Assembly (NCBI RefSeq): GCF_013705725.1
Contig: NZ_CP055481.1
Coordinates: 496,001 to 560,000, forward strand
Reading direction: 5' to 3'
Origin: Klebsiella sp. RHBSTW-00484
GTDB taxonomy: Bacteria; Pseudomonadota; Gammaproteobacteria; Enterobacterales; Enterobacteriaceae
DNA length: 64,000 bases
Of this stretch, positions 27,106-36,930 are shown one piece after another. The notes below the pieces were generated by a model. The model saw only the letters and a list, made by a program, of their open reading frames with translations. It searched no databases and was not told the DNA's origin. The stretch's first letter is position 1, and every line of letters starts with the position of its first letter. The position numbers and the translations under genes are program-made.

Positions 27106-28124
27106 ATTTGCCTTTCTAACCAGCGAGTTAGCCAATCCGGAATTCGCTGTTCTAACCACATTTCCGGCTTGCGCAGCGTACCACCGACAAAACCAACATG
27201 GCCGCCATGCTCTGTAAGTTGATACTCGACATTTGCTGGTAGCTGTTCTTGCGGCGGGATGGAGTGGTGATCCATAAAAGGATCGTCCTTCGCATGAATA
27301 ATCAGCGTTGGTTTAGTGATGTCGCTTAAGCGCGGCATCGCACTACACTGGCGATAGTAGTCTAGCGCATCGGCAAAACCGTGGATCCTGGCGGTGATGC
27401 TATCGTCAAATTCGCGGATGCGGCGCATGCCTTTTAGCTGGCGTAAATCAACCGGCAAAGAGCCCGGGTAAGCTTTCAGCTTACGCGCGGCATTCGCCTT
27501 CAGCAGATTGAGCAGATAACGCTGATAAACGCGGGAAAACCCCTTATCCATATGAGAACTGCAGGCTTCCAGCATAAACGGCGCTGAGACGATAACGGCA
27601 GCATCGACAGGAATATCGTCACCTTCTTTCGCCAACAGGCAGCCCAGCATATTGCCCCCGAGCGAGTAACCCACCGCTGCAGTTGGCACGTCGCCGTATT
27701 CGCGCTGAAGCCAACGTAAAAACCAGGAGCCGTCTTCCGTTTCGCCTGAATGGTAGATACGGTTATTTCGGTTGGGTTCGCCGCTACAGCCGCGAAAATG
27801 CATCACCACGCCCAGCCAGCCGCGCTGCATGGCCGCGTGGACGAGTCCGTGAGCATAAGGGCTGTGCAGGCTGCCCTCAAGACCATGAAATACCACCAGT
27901 CGCGGTTTATGACGAGCCTGAGATGGTTCTTCGCTCCACGCCAGATCGACAAAGTCGCCATCCGGTAATTCAAGACGCTGCCAGTGTGGAGTGAAACGTA
28001 GCTTGCGACGGATTAGCCGCGGCAACATGGTTTGCAAATGACGATTGCCAACGCCGCGCATCGGGTGAAACTGCTGCGAGTCGTCTTCGGGGGGCGTCAT
28101 TTCTGTGGGAGTGATATCAACCAT
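27102..28124 (-). CDS. yheT: YheT, alpha/beta hydrolase
   Basis: 340 residues, as in E. coli. The nucleophile is Ser154 in [10 protein letters not shown]. The oxyanion region is [18 protein letters not shown], and the charge relay appears to be completed by Asp in HAKDDPFMD and His in [11 protein letters not shown]. An esterase or lipase-like activity is expected; the substrate is unknown. ATG at 28124 is chosen by homology over an in-frame start 45 bases upstream. It is translationally coupled to yheU. Confidence 0.92.
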   Translation of the reverse strand: MVDITPTEMTPPEDDSQQFHPMRGVGNRHLQTMLPRLIRRKLRFTPHWQRLELPDGDFVDLAWSEEPSQARHKPRLVVFHGLEGSLHSPYAHGLVHAAMQRGWLGVVMHFRGCSGEPNRNNRIYHSGETEDGSWFLRWLQREYGDVPTAAVGYSLGGNMLGCLLAKEGDDIPVDAAVIVSAPFMLEACSSHMDKGFSRVYQRYLLNLLKANAARKLKAYPGSLPVDLRQLKGMRRIREFDDSITARIHGFADALDYYRQCSAMPRLSDITKPTLIIHAKDDPFMDHHSIPPQEQLPANVEYQLTEHGGHVGFVGGTLRKPEMWLEQRIPDWLTRWLERQI

Positions 28125-28204
28125 AGCACCAGAGCAATTAATAATCTTTATACATACTATACCGCGCATGAAGTGCGCAGGTTAGCCAATATGTGGTCTT
28201 GTGG

Positions 28205-28924
28205 CTAATCGGTAAGCAGATTGCGTGAGAAAAGATGAATATCCACTCCAGGCTTACGCCGCCACAGGCGGGCCTTTCTTGTGCCTGTCGCCATGCTTTC
28301 ACCTGTCTCTTCAAACATCCCTGACGCTTCAAAACGGCGAATCAGGCTTTTACGCTGTATGGACTGACCGAGGATTACCTCCGTCGCTTCCTGTAGCTGG
28401 CCATGGGTGAAGGTCTCCGGCAAGCAGTAAACGGGCAGTAAAGAATACATGGTCTTTTGCCTTAAGCGATGCAGGGCGGCGGTGATGATTTTCTGGTGAT
28501 CAAACGCCAGGGAATAGTCGGCAAGCTTGGCAATTGGCACCCAACGGGCATCGCTGACGCTGGCGATATGCGGTTCGCAGTCCGCCCAGGCAATCAGTGC
28601 AAACCAGGTGACAGTCAGGCTCCAGCCGCGCGGGTCGCGATCGGGCCCGGAAAAAGTGTCCAGCTGTTCCAACCATGAAGGGAAAACCCCGGTTTTCTCA
28701 GTGAGCTTACGCATCGCGGTGGCGCGGGTGGAGTCATCGCACGCCATATCAATAAAGCCGCCGGGCAATCCCCAATACCCTTTCTGCGGGTGGTTTGCCC
28801 GCTCTACCAGCAGGACGCACAGCGCTTGTTGATGGAGCGTGAATAACACGCTATCCACCGTCACCAGAGGGGAGGGAAAGCGGCTGGCATCATATTGATT
28901 CAGATAGTCGGCTTCGGTGTTCAT
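28205..28924 (-). CDS. nrtR: NrtR-type NAD-metabolism repressor (Nudix plus winged helix)
   Basis: 239 residues. Residues about 18-150 are a Nudix domain with GYWGLPGGFIDM, but the catalytic box is degenerate: REUXEE reads RKLTEK, so hydrolase activity is probably lost. Residues about 155-239 form a winged helix (YCLPETFTHGQLQEATEVIL, then SLIRRFEASGMFEE). This layout is that of NrtR, which senses ADP-ribose or related NAD metabolites and represses NAD salvage genes. It is divergent from prs-nadV, the expected target, with two operator-like boxes between. Confidence 0.9.
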   Translation of the reverse strand: MNTEADYLNQYDASRFPSPLVTVDSVLFTLHQQALCVLLVERANHPQKGYWGLPGGFIDMACDDSTRATAMRKLTEKTGVFPSWLEQLDTFSGPDRDPRGWSLTVTWFALIAWADCEPHIASVSDARWVPIAKLADYSLAFDHQKIITAALHRLRQKTMYSLLPVYCLPETFTHGQLQEATEVILGQSIQRKSLIRRFEASGMFEETGESMATGTRKARLWRRKPGVDIHLFSRNLLTD

Positions 28925-29060
28925 AGGCTACTCGCGATGATTTGGAACGCCCATCAGTGTACCAGCCCGACACTGAGCAGCAAGACTGCGTTTTTTATTA
29001 TTATTTATCAGTAAATTACCTTTTTAGAGAAATAATGCATTTTTATGCTTGCTTAATATG

Positions 29061-29096
29061 TGTCTTAAGGACATTATTAATTGTGTCGAAGGGACA
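29061..29096 (+). promoter_or_regulatory. Two NrtR-like operator boxes before prs-nadV
   Basis: TGTC-TTAAG-GACA (29061-29073) and TGTC-GAAGG-GACA (29084-29096) are inverted repeats with identical half-sites. Their starts are 23 bp apart, on about the same DNA face. They end 19 bp before the prs-like start, where a repressor would block initiation. Confidence 0.7.
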
Positions 29097-29115
29097 TAAT
29101 TGAGAGGGAAGAGTG

Positions 29116-29976
29116 ATGAGTATGAAATTGACGTTAACCCTGGATAACCAGACTTACACTATCGACAACGGTGTTTTTCCTGATGGTGCCGTCTGGCTGA
29201 AGGTGACCGACCCGTTGCCATCCTCTGCCCGCCTGATGTGCGTTCGCGCTGCTGCGATGCAGGATATGAACGACTTTATGTTGCTTGCGCAACTGGTGGA
29301 CGCGGTCCGTCACCAGACCGATGTGCTGGTCAGCCACCTCGAACTACCCTGGCTACCGTGGGCGCGTCAGGACCGACATATGGTTGCTGGTGACAGTTTT
29401 GCGCTGAGAGTCTTTGCTACTCAACTCAACACGCTGAAGTTCGATAAGGTGAAAGTGCTTGATCCGCACAGCGACGCTGCGGCGGCGGCAATAGATAACT
29501 TTGTGGCGATTCCACAGGAGAGGTGCCTGTTGCAGAGTTCGACTCTATGCCATCGGTTTCAGCAAAAGACGCTAATGCTGGTGGCGCCAGATGCGGGGGC
29601 GTTGAAAAAAATTGATGCTGTCGCCAGAGCAACAGGTGTCTCGGAGTACGCCATTCTGAGCAAAAAGCGTGATGTAGCAAGCGGCAACCTGACAGGCTTT
29701 GCACTGGTTGCGGGTGATGTCAGGGGCAGGGATCTGCTGATTGTCGACGATTTATGCGACGCCGGCGGCACCTTTATCGGTTCGGCGCAGGTGCTGCGCG
29801 ATGCTGGTGCCCACAGCGTCAGCTTGTATGTGACGCACGGCATTTTTTCAAAAGGCGTTGAACATCTGCTGAGCAACGGCGTTGATGCCATCTATACCAC
29901 CACTTCTTTGGCTGCTCCGACGCTGGCACATCCGCAGCTCGAACTTATCGACATTGCCGCGATCTACCGCGCTTAA
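29116..29976 (+). CDS. prs: Ribose-phosphate pyrophosphokinase paralogue
   Basis: 286 residues, shorter than the about 315 of housekeeping Prs. It has the PRPP synthetase layout: HLELPWLPWARQDRHMVAGDSF resembles the ATP/regulatory loop when read in parts, and DLLIVDDLCDAGGTF is the PRPP-binding motif. It makes PRPP, the co-substrate of the next gene's enzyme. ATG at 29116 has AGGG 8 bases upstream. It lies 13 bp before nadV, so the pair is one operon, and a housekeeping prs should exist elsewhere. Confidence 0.88.
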   Translation: MSMKLTLTLDNQTYTIDNGVFPDGAVWLKVTDPLPSSARLMCVRAAAMQDMNDFMLLAQLVDAVRHQTDVLVSHLELPWLPWARQDRHMVAGDSFALRVFATQLNTLKFDKVKVLDPHSDAAAAAIDNFVAIPQERCLLQSSTLCHRFQQKTLMLVAPDAGALKKIDAVARATGVSEYAILSKKRDVASGNLTGFALVAGDVRGRDLLIVDDLCDAGGTFIGSAQVLRDAGAHSVSLYVTHGIFSKGVEHLLSNGVDAIYTTTSLAAPTLAHPQLELIDIAAIYRA

Positions 29977-29989
29977 GGGAGAAATCATC

Positions 29990-31480
29990 ATGAAAATTAA
30001 CCCTATTCTGGCTATTGATGGCTACAAAGTTTCTCACCGCGCGCAATATCCCCAGGGTACGACGCGGGTCTATTCTAACTTCACTCCGCGCAGCGATCGT
30101 TTTTTCCAGTCGCCGTTGGCAGATGGCAAGCTAGTGTTTTTCGGTCTGCAGGGCTTTTTGCAGTGGTTCCTTGTCGATCAGTTCAACGAGGCATTTTTTG
30201 CTCGTCCGGAAGATGAAGTGGTGCACGAATATAAGCAGGTCATGGATGGTTATCTTGGTCGCGATGCGGTCCCGGTGGATCATATTCGCGACCTACATCG
30301 TCTGGGCTATCTGCCGCTGCACATTAAATCGCTGGATGAAGGCACAAAAGTGCCGATGAAGGTGCCGGTATTGACCATCATTAATACGAAAGAAGAATTT
30401 TTCTGGCTGGTGAATTACCTGGAAACGGTGCTTTCGGCAGAGCTTTGGAAGGCATCCACCAATGCCACTATTGCCCATCACTATCGCAAAATCTGCGAAC
30501 GCTGGGCGGAAAAGACCTGTAGCGATCTGACCCATCTCGATTTTCAGTGTCACGATTTTTCGTTTCGCGGTATGGCCGGATTGCAGGATGCCGCCCAAGC
30601 GGGGTGTGGGCATTTGTTAAGCTTTAAGGGGACAGATAGCATTCCAGCACTGCTCTATGCCCGCGATTACTATACCGAAAGTGAAGACTATTTTATCGGC
30701 GCCAGCATTCCGGCGACTGAGCATAGTGTGATGTGTATGGGGGAGCGTGAGCATGAGATAGAAACCTTCCGTCGTCTGATTGCCGATATTTATCCGCAGG
30801 GATTTGTTTCTATCGTCTCCGATACCTGGGACTACTGGCGTGTATTGAGTGAATTTACCCGCGAACTGAAAGGGATCATCATGCAGCGTCAGGGGCGGGT
30901 TGTTTTCCGCCCGGACAGTGGTGATCCGGTTGAGATTCTGTGCGGTACTGCTGCTACCGATGATGTACGTACTGAACGAAGTGTAGAAGAGAAAGGCTCT
31001 GTCGAGGTGCTGTGGGAGATTTTTGGCGGCACGATAAATGATAAAGGCTACAAGGTATTGGATCCCCATGTGGGCCTGATTTACGGTGATTCCATTACTC
31101 TCGCCAGAGCCGATGAGATCATGCGTCGTCTGGAAGCGAAGGGTTTCGCCAGTTCTAATGTGGTGTTTGGAGTGGGCTCCTTTACCTACCAGTACAATAC
31201 GCGCGATACCTTTGGTTTTGCGATGAAAGCAACCTGGGGGGAAGTCAGTGGTGAAGGGCGAATGATTTTCAAAGAGCCAAAAACGGACAATGGCCTGAAA
31301 CGTTCGGCACGCGGTCTTTTACGAGTTGAGCGCAATGCTCTGGGAGAGCTGCAACTGCATGATGAACAAACCCTGGAGCAGGAGCTACAGGGAGAGCTAA
31401 AAACCCGCTTCCTTGATGGCAAATTGTTCCGCTGTGAACATCTTGAGCAAATACGCGCCCGGTTGGCGGCGCAGCGTTAA
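29990..31480 (+). CDS. nadV: Nicotinamide phosphoribosyltransferase NadV
   Basis: 496 residues, about the size of human NAMPT. The family motifs are IDGYKVSHRAQYP at the N-terminus, DFSFRGMAGLQDAAQAG, FKGTDSIPALL, the catalytic EHSVMCMG region, FRPDSGDP and the GVGSFTYQYNTRDTFGFAMKAT C-terminal block, read in parts. It converts nicotinamide and PRPP to NMN, bypassing nicotinamidase. The ATG at 29990 has AAGGGAGAAATC upstream; a longer frame overlapping prs is rejected. Together with prs and nrtR it forms a self-contained, regulated salvage cassette. Confidence 0.93.
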   Translation: MKINPILAIDGYKVSHRAQYPQGTTRVYSNFTPRSDRFFQSPLADGKLVFFGLQGFLQWFLVDQFNEAFFARPEDEVVHEYKQVMDGYLGRDAVPVDHIRDLHRLGYLPLHIKSLDEGTKVPMKVPVLTIINTKEEFFWLVNYLETVLSAELWKASTNATIAHHYRKICERWAEKTCSDLTHLDFQCHDFSFRGMAGLQDAAQAGCGHLLSFKGTDSIPALLYARDYYTESEDYFIGASIPATEHSVMCMGEREHEIETFRRLIADIYPQGFVSIVSDTWDYWRVLSEFTRELKGIIMQRQGRVVFRPDSGDPVEILCGTAATDDVRTERSVEEKGSVEVLWEIFGGTINDKGYKVLDPHVGLIYGDSITLARADEIMRRLEAKGFASSNVVFGVGSFTYQYNTRDTFGFAMKATWGEVSGEGRMIFKEPKTDNGLKRSARGLLRVERNALGELQLHDEQTLEQELQGELKTRFLDGKLFRCEHLEQIRARLAAQR

Positions 31481-31498
31481 GCCTCGGTGAGAGGTATT

Positions 31499-31523
31499 AA
31501 AAAGGCGGGTTATCCCGCCTTTT
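31499..31523. terminator. Bidirectional terminator between nadV and yheS
   Basis: AAAGGCGGG and CCCGCCTTT form a perfect 9 bp stem with a 4-base loop, flanked by A and T runs. It serves both convergent genes. Confidence 0.88.
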
Positions 31524-31543
31524 GTGCCGTTAGCTATCAGACA

Positions 31544-33448
31544 TTAGCCTTCCTGCAGCATCTGTTCCAGCTGTTCTTGTGCGTCCAGCCAGGCCATTTC
31601 ACACTCTTCAAGCCCGGACTTTGCATTGGCTTGTTGCTGTAAACATTCGGTAAGCTCTGCTTTGCGGCTTTGGTCGTATAAGCCGCTGTCGCCCAGCTTC
31701 TCTTCCGCCTGCGTTAGCCTGGCGTTCAGTTTCTCCATCTCTTTTTCCAGGCGAGCAATCTCTTTACGCAGCGGTTGGGTTTGCGTGCGCAGCTCGGCTT
31801 CCCGGCGTTTTTGATCTTTACGCGCTTGAGCGCTGTTGGCGCTCTCTTTTGATTCTTCTGACGCCTGGCTTTCCTGCTTTTGTGAGTCGCTTAGCCATTG
31901 CTGGTAATCTTCCAGATCGCCGTCAAAAGGTTCGACTTTACTGTCGTGCACCAGATAGAGGTCATCAGTGGTGGAGCGAATCAGATGGCGGTCGTGCGAG
32001 ACCACCACCAGTGCTCCTTCAAAATCAATCAGCGCTTCGGTTAAGGCCTGGCGCATATCGAGATCGAGGTGGTTAGTCGGTTCATCAAGCAGCAGCAGGT
32101 TTGGCCGCTGCCAGACGATTAACGCCAGCACCAGGCGCGCCTTTTCACCGCCGGAGAAGCGCTGTGTCTCTTCATTGACCTTGTCGCTTTGAAAACCAAA
32201 GCCGCCGAGATAGTCGCGCAGCTTCTGCTCCAGCACCTGCGGAGCCAGACGGGCCAGATGCTGCAGCGGGGATTCGTCAGCGCGCAGGAACTCAAGCTGA
32301 TGTTGAGCGAAGTAGCCAAGTTTGATTCCCTTCGCCAGGCCAATCTCACCGCGTAGCGGCTGTAACTCACCGGCCAGCAGTTTTATCAGCGTCGATTTAC
32401 CGGCACCGTTGCGCCCCAGCAGACCGATGCGTGAACCCGGAACCAGGTTCAGCTTGATCGAGTCGAGAATCACTCGCTCGCCATAACCGGCACTGACCTT
32501 TTCCATCTTCAGTAGCGGGTTCGGCAGGCTTTCCGGTGCGCGGAAGCTAAAATGGAACGGGTTATCGACGTGGGCCGGTGCAATAAGCTCCATGCGTTCA
32601 AGCATCTTGATACGACTCTGCGCCTGCTTAGCTTTGGTAGCCTGCGCACGGAAGCGATCGATATAACTTTGTAAATGAGCGACGCGCAATTGCTGGCTTT
32701 CGTATGTTGCCTGTTGCTGTGACAAGCGGGTGGCGCGCTGTATCTCAAATGAGCTGTAGTTGCCCGTATACTCGAACATTGACTGCTGCTCGATATGAAT
32801 AATTTTGTCGATGATGGGGTCAAGGAAATCGCGATCGTGAGAGATCAAAATCAGGGTGCCGGCATAGCCTTTGAGCCACTTTTCCAGCCAGATGACCGCA
32901 TCGAGGTCAAGGTGGTTGGTCGGTTCATCAAGTAGCAGCAGGTCAGAGCGACAAATTAGCGCCTGTGCCAGATTAAGGCGCATACGCCAGCCGCCGGAAA
33001 AGTCGCTTACCGGCTGCTCCAGCTGTTCATTACTGAAACCCAGGCCATGCAACAGACTGGCCGCGCGCGAACGTATGGTCCAGGCGTCGACAGCGTCGAG
33101 TTTACCGTGCACCGTCGCGATGGCGTGACCGTCATTGCGTTCATTGGCCTGGTTTAAGTCAGCCTCGAGCTGGCGAAATTCGCGATCGCCATCAATAACA
33201 TAGTCAATGGCTGGTTGTGGTAACGCCGGGGTTTCCTGGTTAACCCACGCTAGCTGCCAGTTGCCTGGAAAAGTCATAGTGCCACCATCGGCGCTAATCT
33301 CGTTTTTCAAAAGCGAAAGCAGGGTGGATTTACCGCAGCCGTTTTTGCCCACCAGACCGACTTTTTGCCCAGGGTTGATGGTGGCGGTTGCGTTATCCAG
33401 CAGGACGCGTACGCCGCGACGAATTTGTAACGAGGAGAAAACAATCAT
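31544..33448 (-). CDS. yheS: YheS, ABC-F ATPase
   Basis: 634 residues without membrane segments. There are two ABC cassettes: Walker A GLVGKNGCGKSTLL with signature SGGWRMRLNLAQ, and Walker A GLLGRNGAGKSTLI with signature SGGEKARLVLA. Each is followed by LLLLDEPTNHLDLD. An interdomain linker and a Lys/Glu-rich C-terminal coiled coil (residues about 530-634) complete the ABC-F form. ABC-F proteins act on the ribosome; E. coli YheS is one of its four ABC-F factors and has been linked to relief of stalling. It is convergent with nadV and divergent from kefG. Confidence 0.94.
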   Translation of the reverse strand: MIVFSSLQIRRGVRVLLDNATATINPGQKVGLVGKNGCGKSTLLSLLKNEISADGGTMTFPGNWQLAWVNQETPALPQPAIDYVIDGDREFRQLEADLNQANERNDGHAIATVHGKLDAVDAWTIRSRAASLLHGLGFSNEQLEQPVSDFSGGWRMRLNLAQALICRSDLLLLDEPTNHLDLDAVIWLEKWLKGYAGTLILISHDRDFLDPIIDKIIHIEQQSMFEYTGNYSSFEIQRATRLSQQQATYESQQLRVAHLQSYIDRFRAQATKAKQAQSRIKMLERMELIAPAHVDNPFHFSFRAPESLPNPLLKMEKVSAGYGERVILDSIKLNLVPGSRIGLLGRNGAGKSTLIKLLAGELQPLRGEIGLAKGIKLGYFAQHQLEFLRADESPLQHLARLAPQVLEQKLRDYLGGFGFQSDKVNEETQRFSGGEKARLVLALIVWQRPNLLLLDEPTNHLDLDMRQALTEALIDFEGALVVVSHDRHLIRSTTDDLYLVHDSKVEPFDGDLEDYQQWLSDSQKQESQASEESKESANSAQARKDQKRREAELRTQTQPLRKEIARLEKEMEKLNARLTQAEEKLGDSGLYDQSRKAELTECLQQQANAKSGLEECEMAWLDAQEQLEQMLQEG

Positions 33449-33623
33449 AAGGCGCCGTATGTTCTGATTATGTTAATTTGTCATTATGATAATGTAGTGT
33501 GGAGCGAATCGCTCAACCGGGCCGCAATGGTAGCCCAAAATGAAGACGATACACAAAGTCATTCTGGTTGCGTCGGGACGCAGCCGCTGCACAGGCCGCC
33601 AGAAGACGTTCGGGAGGGGAAAG

Positions 33624-34184
33624 ATGTCTCAGACAGCGAAGGTTTTGCTGCTGTATGCCCACCCAGAATCTCAGGATTCCGTGGCCAACCGGGTTTTGCT
33701 TGAACCGGCCTTACAGTTGTCGAATGTCACCGTGCACGATCTCTACGCGCACTATCCAGATTTTTTTATCGATATTGCCTGGGAGCAGGAGTTACTGCGT
33801 CAGCATGAGGTGATCGTTTTCCAGCATCCGCTATATACCTGGAGTTGCCCGGCATTGCTGAAAGAGTGGCTGGACAGGGTATTAAGCCGCGGCTTTGCCA
33901 GCGGAGCCGGGGGAAACCAACTGGCGGGAAAGTACTGGCGGAGTGTGATTACTACTGGTGAACCGGAGAGCGCCTATCGGCGGGATGCCCATCGCTATCC
34001 GATGAACGACATCCTGCGTCCTTTTGAACTAACCGCTGGTATGTGCAGAATGCACTGGATGAGCCCTATTATCGTCTACTGGGCGCGGCGGCAATCCCCC
34101 AACGACTTGAAAAGCCACGCGCGCGCCTATCGTGACTGGTTGGCTAACCCTATAGCGGCAGGAGGTTCAAATGGCGGGAGCTGA
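33624..34184 (+). CDS. kefG: KefG, ancillary quinone oxidoreductase-like subunit of KefB
   Basis: 186 residues, flavodoxin-like fold of the NQO1/KefF family. [20 protein letters not shown] carries the FMN-binding start, followed by [21 protein letters not shown] and [10 protein letters not shown]. It is required for full activity of the glutathione-gated K+ efflux system KefB. ATG at 33624 follows GGGAGGGGAAAG; earlier in-frame starts lack a ribosome-binding site and conservation. Its end overlaps kefB by 14 bp, so the two are coupled. Confidence 0.95.
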   Translation: MSQTAKVLLLYAHPESQDSVANRVLLEPALQLSNVTVHDLYAHYPDFFIDIAWEQELLRQHEVIVFQHPLYTWSCPALLKEWLDRVLSRGFASGAGGNQLAGKYWRSVITTGEPESAYRRDAHRYPMNDILRPFELTAGMCRMHWMSPIIVYWARRQSPNDLKSHARAYRDWLANPIAAGGSNGGS

Positions 34185-35976
34185 TCTGCTGCTGGCGGGG
34201 GTGTTGTTTCTGTTTGCCGCCGTGGTTGCGGTACCGTTGGCGGCGAGGCTGGGGATTGGTGCCGTGCTGGGGTATCTGCTGGCCGGTATTGCCATTGGCC
34301 CGTGGGGATTGGGTTTCATTAGCGATGTCGATGAAATTCTTCATTTCTCAGAGTTAGGCGTTGTTTTCCTGATGTTTATCATCGGGCTGGAGTTGAATCC
34401 GGCCAAGCTCTGGCGGTTAAGAAGCTCAATTTTCGGCGTAGGCGCCGCGCAGGTCGCCCTGAGTGCGCTCATTCTTGGCGGTTTGCTCATGCTTAGCGAC
34501 TTCTCATGGCAGGCCGCAGTAGTTGGCGGAATTGGGTTGGCAATGTCTTCAACCGCCATGGCGCTACAGCTCATGCGTGAGAAAGGGATGAGCCGCAGCG
34601 AATCCGGACAGTTAGGTTTCTCCGTATTGTTGTTCCAGGATCTGGCAGTTATCCCTGCCCTTGCGCTGGTTCCTCTACTTGCTGGCTCGGGCGATGACCA
34701 CTTTGATTGGGCCACTGTGGGGATAAAAGTCCTGGCCTTTGGTGGGATGCTGGTCGGTGGGCGCTACCTGTTGCGACCGGTTTTCCGTTTTATCGCTGGT
34801 TCCGGTGTGCGAGAGGTTTTTACCGCTGCGACCCTGCTGTTGGTACTCGGATCGGCGCTATTTATGGATGCGCTCGGCTTATCGATGGCTCTGGGGACGT
34901 TTATAGCGGGCGTACTGCTGGCAGAGAGCGAGTACCGTCATGAACTGGAGATCGCCATTGAGCCGTTTAAAGGGCTGCTGCTCGGATTGTTCTTTATTTC
35001 CGTTGGTATGGCGCTGAATCTCGGGGTGCTGTACACCCATCTGCTATGGGTTGTCGCCAGCGTCGCAATACTGGTCGCAGTGAAAGGAGGAGTCCTGTAT
35101 CTGCTGGCGCGAGTTTACGGCTTACGTAGCTCGGAGCGCATGCAGTTTGCAGGCGTTCTAAGCCAAGGGGGAGAGTTCGCCTTTGTGTTGTTTTCGATGC
35201 CCGCTTCGCTTCGTCTGTTTCAAAACGATCAGATGGCGCTGCTGTTGGTCACGGTGACATTGTCGATGATGACCACGCCGCTGCTTATGACGCTAATCGA
35301 TAAAGTGCTTTCGCGGCGGTTTAATCAGCCTGAAGAAGAGGATGAGGCTCCGTGGGTTGAGGATGATAAACCACAGGTCATTATCGTCGGCTTTGGGCGT
35401 TTCGGGCAGGTGATTGGCCGCCTGCTGATGGCGAATAAAATGCGCATTACGGTGCTGGAGCGCGATATCAGTGCGGTAAACCTGATGCGTAAATACGGCT
35501 ATAAAGTCTACTTTGGCGACGCGACGCAACTCGAACTGCTGCGTGCAGCGGGGGCTGAGGACGCACAATCGATAGTGATCACCTGTAATGAGCCAGAGGA
35601 TACGATGAGGCTTGTGGAGATGTGCCAGCAGCATTTTCCGCATCTGAATATTCTGGCTCGAGCTCGGGGACGCGTTGAGGCGCATGAGCTTTTGCAGGCT
35701 GGAGTGGCGCAATTTTCGCGCGAGACGTTCTCCAGTGCGCTGGAGTTGGGACGTAAAGCGCTTATCTCTATAGGTATGCATCCACACCAGGCACAGCGTG
35801 CGCAACTGCACTTTCGTCGTCTCGATATGCGAATGCTGCGTGAGTTAATGCCGGTGCATACTGATACCCTGCAGATATCCCGCGTGCGTGAAGCCAGGCG
35901 CGAGCTGGAAGAGATCTTTCAGCGAGAGATGCAGAAAGAGAGCAGGCAGTTAGACGGCTGGGACGAGTTTGAATAA
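34171..35976 (+). CDS. kefB: Glutathione-regulated K+/H+ antiporter KefB
   Basis: 601 residues, as in E. coli. About 12 to 13 membrane segments of the CPA2 family occupy residues 1-380. A cytoplasmic RCK (KTN) domain follows from about 400, with the nucleotide-binding glycine-rich motif [17 protein letters not shown]. It is held shut by glutathione and opened by glutathione adducts, acidifying the cell as protection against electrophiles such as methylglyoxal. ATG at 34171 has GGAGG 5-6 bases upstream. Confidence 0.97.
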   Translation: MAGADLLLAGVLFLFAAVVAVPLAARLGIGAVLGYLLAGIAIGPWGLGFISDVDEILHFSELGVVFLMFIIGLELNPAKLWRLRSSIFGVGAAQVALSALILGGLLMLSDFSWQAAVVGGIGLAMSSTAMALQLMREKGMSRSESGQLGFSVLLFQDLAVIPALALVPLLAGSGDDHFDWATVGIKVLAFGGMLVGGRYLLRPVFRFIAGSGVREVFTAATLLLVLGSALFMDALGLSMALGTFIAGVLLAESEYRHELEIAIEPFKGLLLGLFFISVGMALNLGVLYTHLLWVVASVAILVAVKGGVLYLLARVYGLRSSERMQFAGVLSQGGEFAFVLFSMPASLRLFQNDQMALLLVTVTLSMMTTPLLMTLIDKVLSRRFNQPEEEDEAPWVEDDKPQVIIVGFGRFGQVIGRLLMANKMRITVLERDISAVNLMRKYGYKVYFGDATQLELLRAAGAEDAQSIVITCNEPEDTMRLVEMCQQHFPHLNILARARGRVEAHELLQAGVAQFSRETFSSALELGRKALISIGMHPHQAQRAQLHFRRLDMRMLRELMPVHTDTLQISRVREARRELEEIFQREMQKESRQLDGWDEFE

Positions 35977-35988
35977 AAGGTAAATAAT

Positions 35989-36189
35989 ATGGCGGTGCGT
36001 AAACGTTTTATTGCCGGTGCGAAATGTCCGGCGTGCCAGGCTCTGGATTCGCTGGCAATGTGGCGTGAAAATAATGTCGATATTGTTGAATGTGTTAAGT
36101 GCGGCCACCAGATGCGTGAGGCTGATAAGGAAGTTCGCGATCATGTTCGCAAAGAGGAGCAAGTGATAGGCATTTTTCATCCGGACTAG
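35989..36189 (+). CDS. yheV: YheV, small zinc-ribbon-like protein
   Basis: 66 residues. Two CxxC pairs (CPACQALDS and CVKCGHQ) around residues 13-41 form a likely zinc ribbon, and a charged helical tail follows. It lies 12 bp after kefB and is the last gene of kefGB-yheV. Function is unknown. Confidence 0.92.
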   Translation: MAVRKRFIAGAKCPACQALDSLAMWRENNVDIVECVKCGHQMREADKEVRDHVRKEEQVIGIFHPD

Positions 36190-36283
36190 CGTTATCTATC
36201 GGCTTTTTTTAAGCTAGAGGGTACACGGCTGCAGAATTCCGCTACAATCTGCGCCACTATTCTTCCCTTGCTCAGGAGATATC

Positions 36284-36871
36284 ATGAAAGTAGCAAAAGA
36301 CCTGGTGGTCAGCCTGGCCTATCAGGTACGTACAGAAGACGGTGTGTTGGTTGATGAGTCTCCGGCAAGCGCGCCGCTGGACTACCTACATGGTCACGGC
36401 TCCCTGATTTCTGGCCTGGAAAATGCGCTGGATGGTCATGTAGTAGGCGACAAGTTTGATGTAGAAGTCGGCGCTAACGACGCGTACGGACAGTACGATG
36501 AAAACCTGGTTCAGCGCGTTCCTAAAGACGTTTTCATGGGTGTTGATGAACTGCAGGTAGGCATGCGCTTCCTGGCAGAAACCGACCAGGGCCCGGTACC
36601 GGTTGAAATCACTGAAGTGGGTGATGAACACGTTGTTGTTGACGGTAACCACATGTTGGCTGGCCAGAATCTGAAGTTCAATGTTGAAGTTATCGCGATT
36701 CGCGAAGCAACGGCTGAAGAGCTGGAGCACGGTCATGTCCACGGCGCGAATGGACACGATCATGACCATGACCACGATCATGACGGTTGCTGCGGTGGCC
36801 ACGGTCACGGCCATGACCACGAACATGGTAAAGGTGGTTGCGGCGGTAATGGCGGTTGCGGTTGCCACTAA
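36284..36871 (+). CDS. slyD: SlyD, FKBP-type peptidyl-prolyl isomerase and metallochaperone
   Basis: 195 residues. The FKBP domain with its insert-in-flap chaperone domain covers about 1-150 (VSLAYQVRTEDGVLVDESPA, YLHGHGSLISGLENALDG in parts). The C-terminal tail, about 45 residues, is very rich in His, Cys, Asp and Gly (HDHDHDHDHD, then CCGGHGHGHDHEHG and CGGNGGCGCH). It binds Ni and Zn; SlyD helps [NiFe]-hydrogenase maturation through HypB. It is monocistronic with its own strong terminator, convergent with slyX. Confidence 0.97.
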   Translation: MKVAKDLVVSLAYQVRTEDGVLVDESPASAPLDYLHGHGSLISGLENALDGHVVGDKFDVEVGANDAYGQYDENLVQRVPKDVFMGVDELQVGMRFLAETDQGPVPVEITEVGDEHVVVDGNHMLAGQNLKFNVEVIAIREATAEELEHGHVHGANGHDHDHDHDHDGCCGGHGHGHDHEHGKGGCGGNGGCGCH

Positions 36872-36896
36872 TTCCATCGCATTAGCGTTCTGGAAT

Positions 36897-36924
36897 AAAA
36901 AAAGCGGGGAAACCCGCTTTTTTT
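36897..36924. terminator. Bidirectional terminator between slyD and slyX
   Basis: AAAGCGGG and CCCGCTTT flank a GAAA tetraloop, extended by A and T runs on either side. It serves both convergent genes. Confidence 0.9.
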
Positions 36925-36930
36925 ACGCCA

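Noticed and set aside
36726..36868. Tandem repeat array in the 3' end of slyD
   Set aside because: The repeated CATGAC/CACGAT-like units simply encode the His/Asp-rich metal-binding tail common to SlyD.
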